In this document: piece by piece, positions 63,723 through 64,000 of the stretch | How positions within the stretch are numbered: the first letter of the stretch is position 1 | How the letters are laid out: each line of letters begins with the position of its first letter | Source: Pseudomonas sp. ANT_H4 | GTDB taxonomy: Bacteria; Pseudomonadota; Gammaproteobacteria; Pseudomonadales; Pseudomonadaceae | Reading direction: 5' to 3' | Length of the DNA: 64,000 bases | NCBI RefSeq assembly: GCF_008369295.1 | Contig: NZ_VOBG01000010.1 | Location: 1-64,000 of the forward strand | The notes under the pieces: generated by a model | What the model saw: only the letters and a program-made list of their open reading frames with translations | Database searches by the model: none | Told to the model about the DNA's origin: nothing | Translations under genes and position numbers: made by a program

Positions 63723-64000
63723 GCGCGGTCCTTGGGTTGCAGGTAAGTAGAGCCTGAACGCTCACTGTCGAGCGGGTAGCTTGGCACACGATCCAGTTCC
63801 GGTGTCGGATCAGCCCGCAGGGCGATCACACCTCCGTTGTCACTCAGGGTAAAGGCCACGCCGCGTTCACCGCCGATAAAGTTGCGGGCGCCCAGCAGCG
63901 CGGTCAATGGCGTGCGATACCGCAAGCGCAGGGAGATCGTGCGGGGTGGGGTGCTAAGGACACCTTGTACTGAACTGAAGGGGCCGCTCAGGCGTAAACC
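63719..64000 (-). CDS. C-terminal part of an unidentified protein (gene continues beyond the window)
   Basis: 93 codons, open to the window edge (GLRLSGPFSSVQGVL to YLQPKDRA). The end is polar (VPSYPLDSERSGSTYLQP) with the beta-like stretch ARNFIGGERGVAFTLSDNGG. No family could be assigned from this part. It is the head of the translationally coupled array (ATGA overlap with copy 1); by analogy with effector-immunity loci it may be the cognate toxin, but this is inference from position only. Confidence 0.6.
   Translation of the reverse strand, partial: GLRLSGPFSSVQGVLSTPPRTISLRLRYRTPLTALLGARNFIGGERGVAFTLSDNGGVIALRADPTPELDRVPSYPLDSERSGSTYLQPKDRA

Overview
The window reads as a chromosomal segment of a Pseudomonas of the P. 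fluorescens group. Supporting signs are a pyoverdine-maturation acylase (pvdQ) with a PvdS-like promoter, Pseudomonas REP/REPIN repeats, a rulB (umuC-like) hotspot, a fadDx-type acyl-CoA operon in the order known from P. putida, and high-GC coding sequence throughout. No rRNA, tRNA or CRISPR array was seen.

Left end (1-7376): a compact mobile island of the GInt / integron-like-element type sits inside rulB. It carries three consecutive tyrosine recombinases plus a small helix-turn-helix/coiled-coil protein (ginABCD-like, overlapping genes). Its cargo is a secreted Met/His-rich metal-binding-type protein and a divergent HMA-CDF metal efflux protein under a MerR-family-type operator, and its right side holds an IS66-family remnant. 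Both ends carry matching 23-bp inverted terminal sequences. The 3' part of rulB resumes at 7379.

A decaying stretch follows (8.5-20.5 kb). Intact genes (old-yellow-enzyme reductase, LysR, DUF3313 lipoprotein, DUF1254 protein, two response regulators, an AraC regulator) alternate with broken ones: a nonsense-interrupted small gene, a collapsed cytochrome/TPR gene, two neighbouring genes with internal deletions, an internally deleted IS3 element, a TcdA/TcdB-like glycosyltransferase toxin remnant and an IS3 fragment.

From 20.7 to 29 kb lies a phosphorelay cluster: a CHASE3-GAF hybrid kinase with three receivers, a CheR-like methyltransferase, a receiver-less CheB-like methylesterase, a receiver-kinase, a lone receiver, and a convergent hybrid kinase. 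A TPR protein and a bestrophin-like channel follow. The 31.4-37.1 kb operon encodes a complete acyl-CoA synthetase / beta-oxidation set fitting short branched-chain acids. Next come a divergent aldo-keto reductase/LysR pair, a Fur-like regulator, pvdQ, an NR kinase/PnuC salvage pair, a Cache chemoreceptor, uppP, a LysR/azoreductase pair, a secreted hydrolase, an MFS exporter, an ABC-F ATPase, and envelope genes (Wzz, LpxO, aldose dehydrogenase, PssA).

Right end (60.5-64 kb): a minus-strand chain of translationally coupled paralogues (three full, one truncated; DUF6708-like membrane proteins) follows an incomplete gene that runs off the window. The copies are mosaics of nearly identical blocks and two variable blocks, the pattern expected of an immunity-type array, and the last copy is fused by deletion to the tail of an MFS transporter gene.
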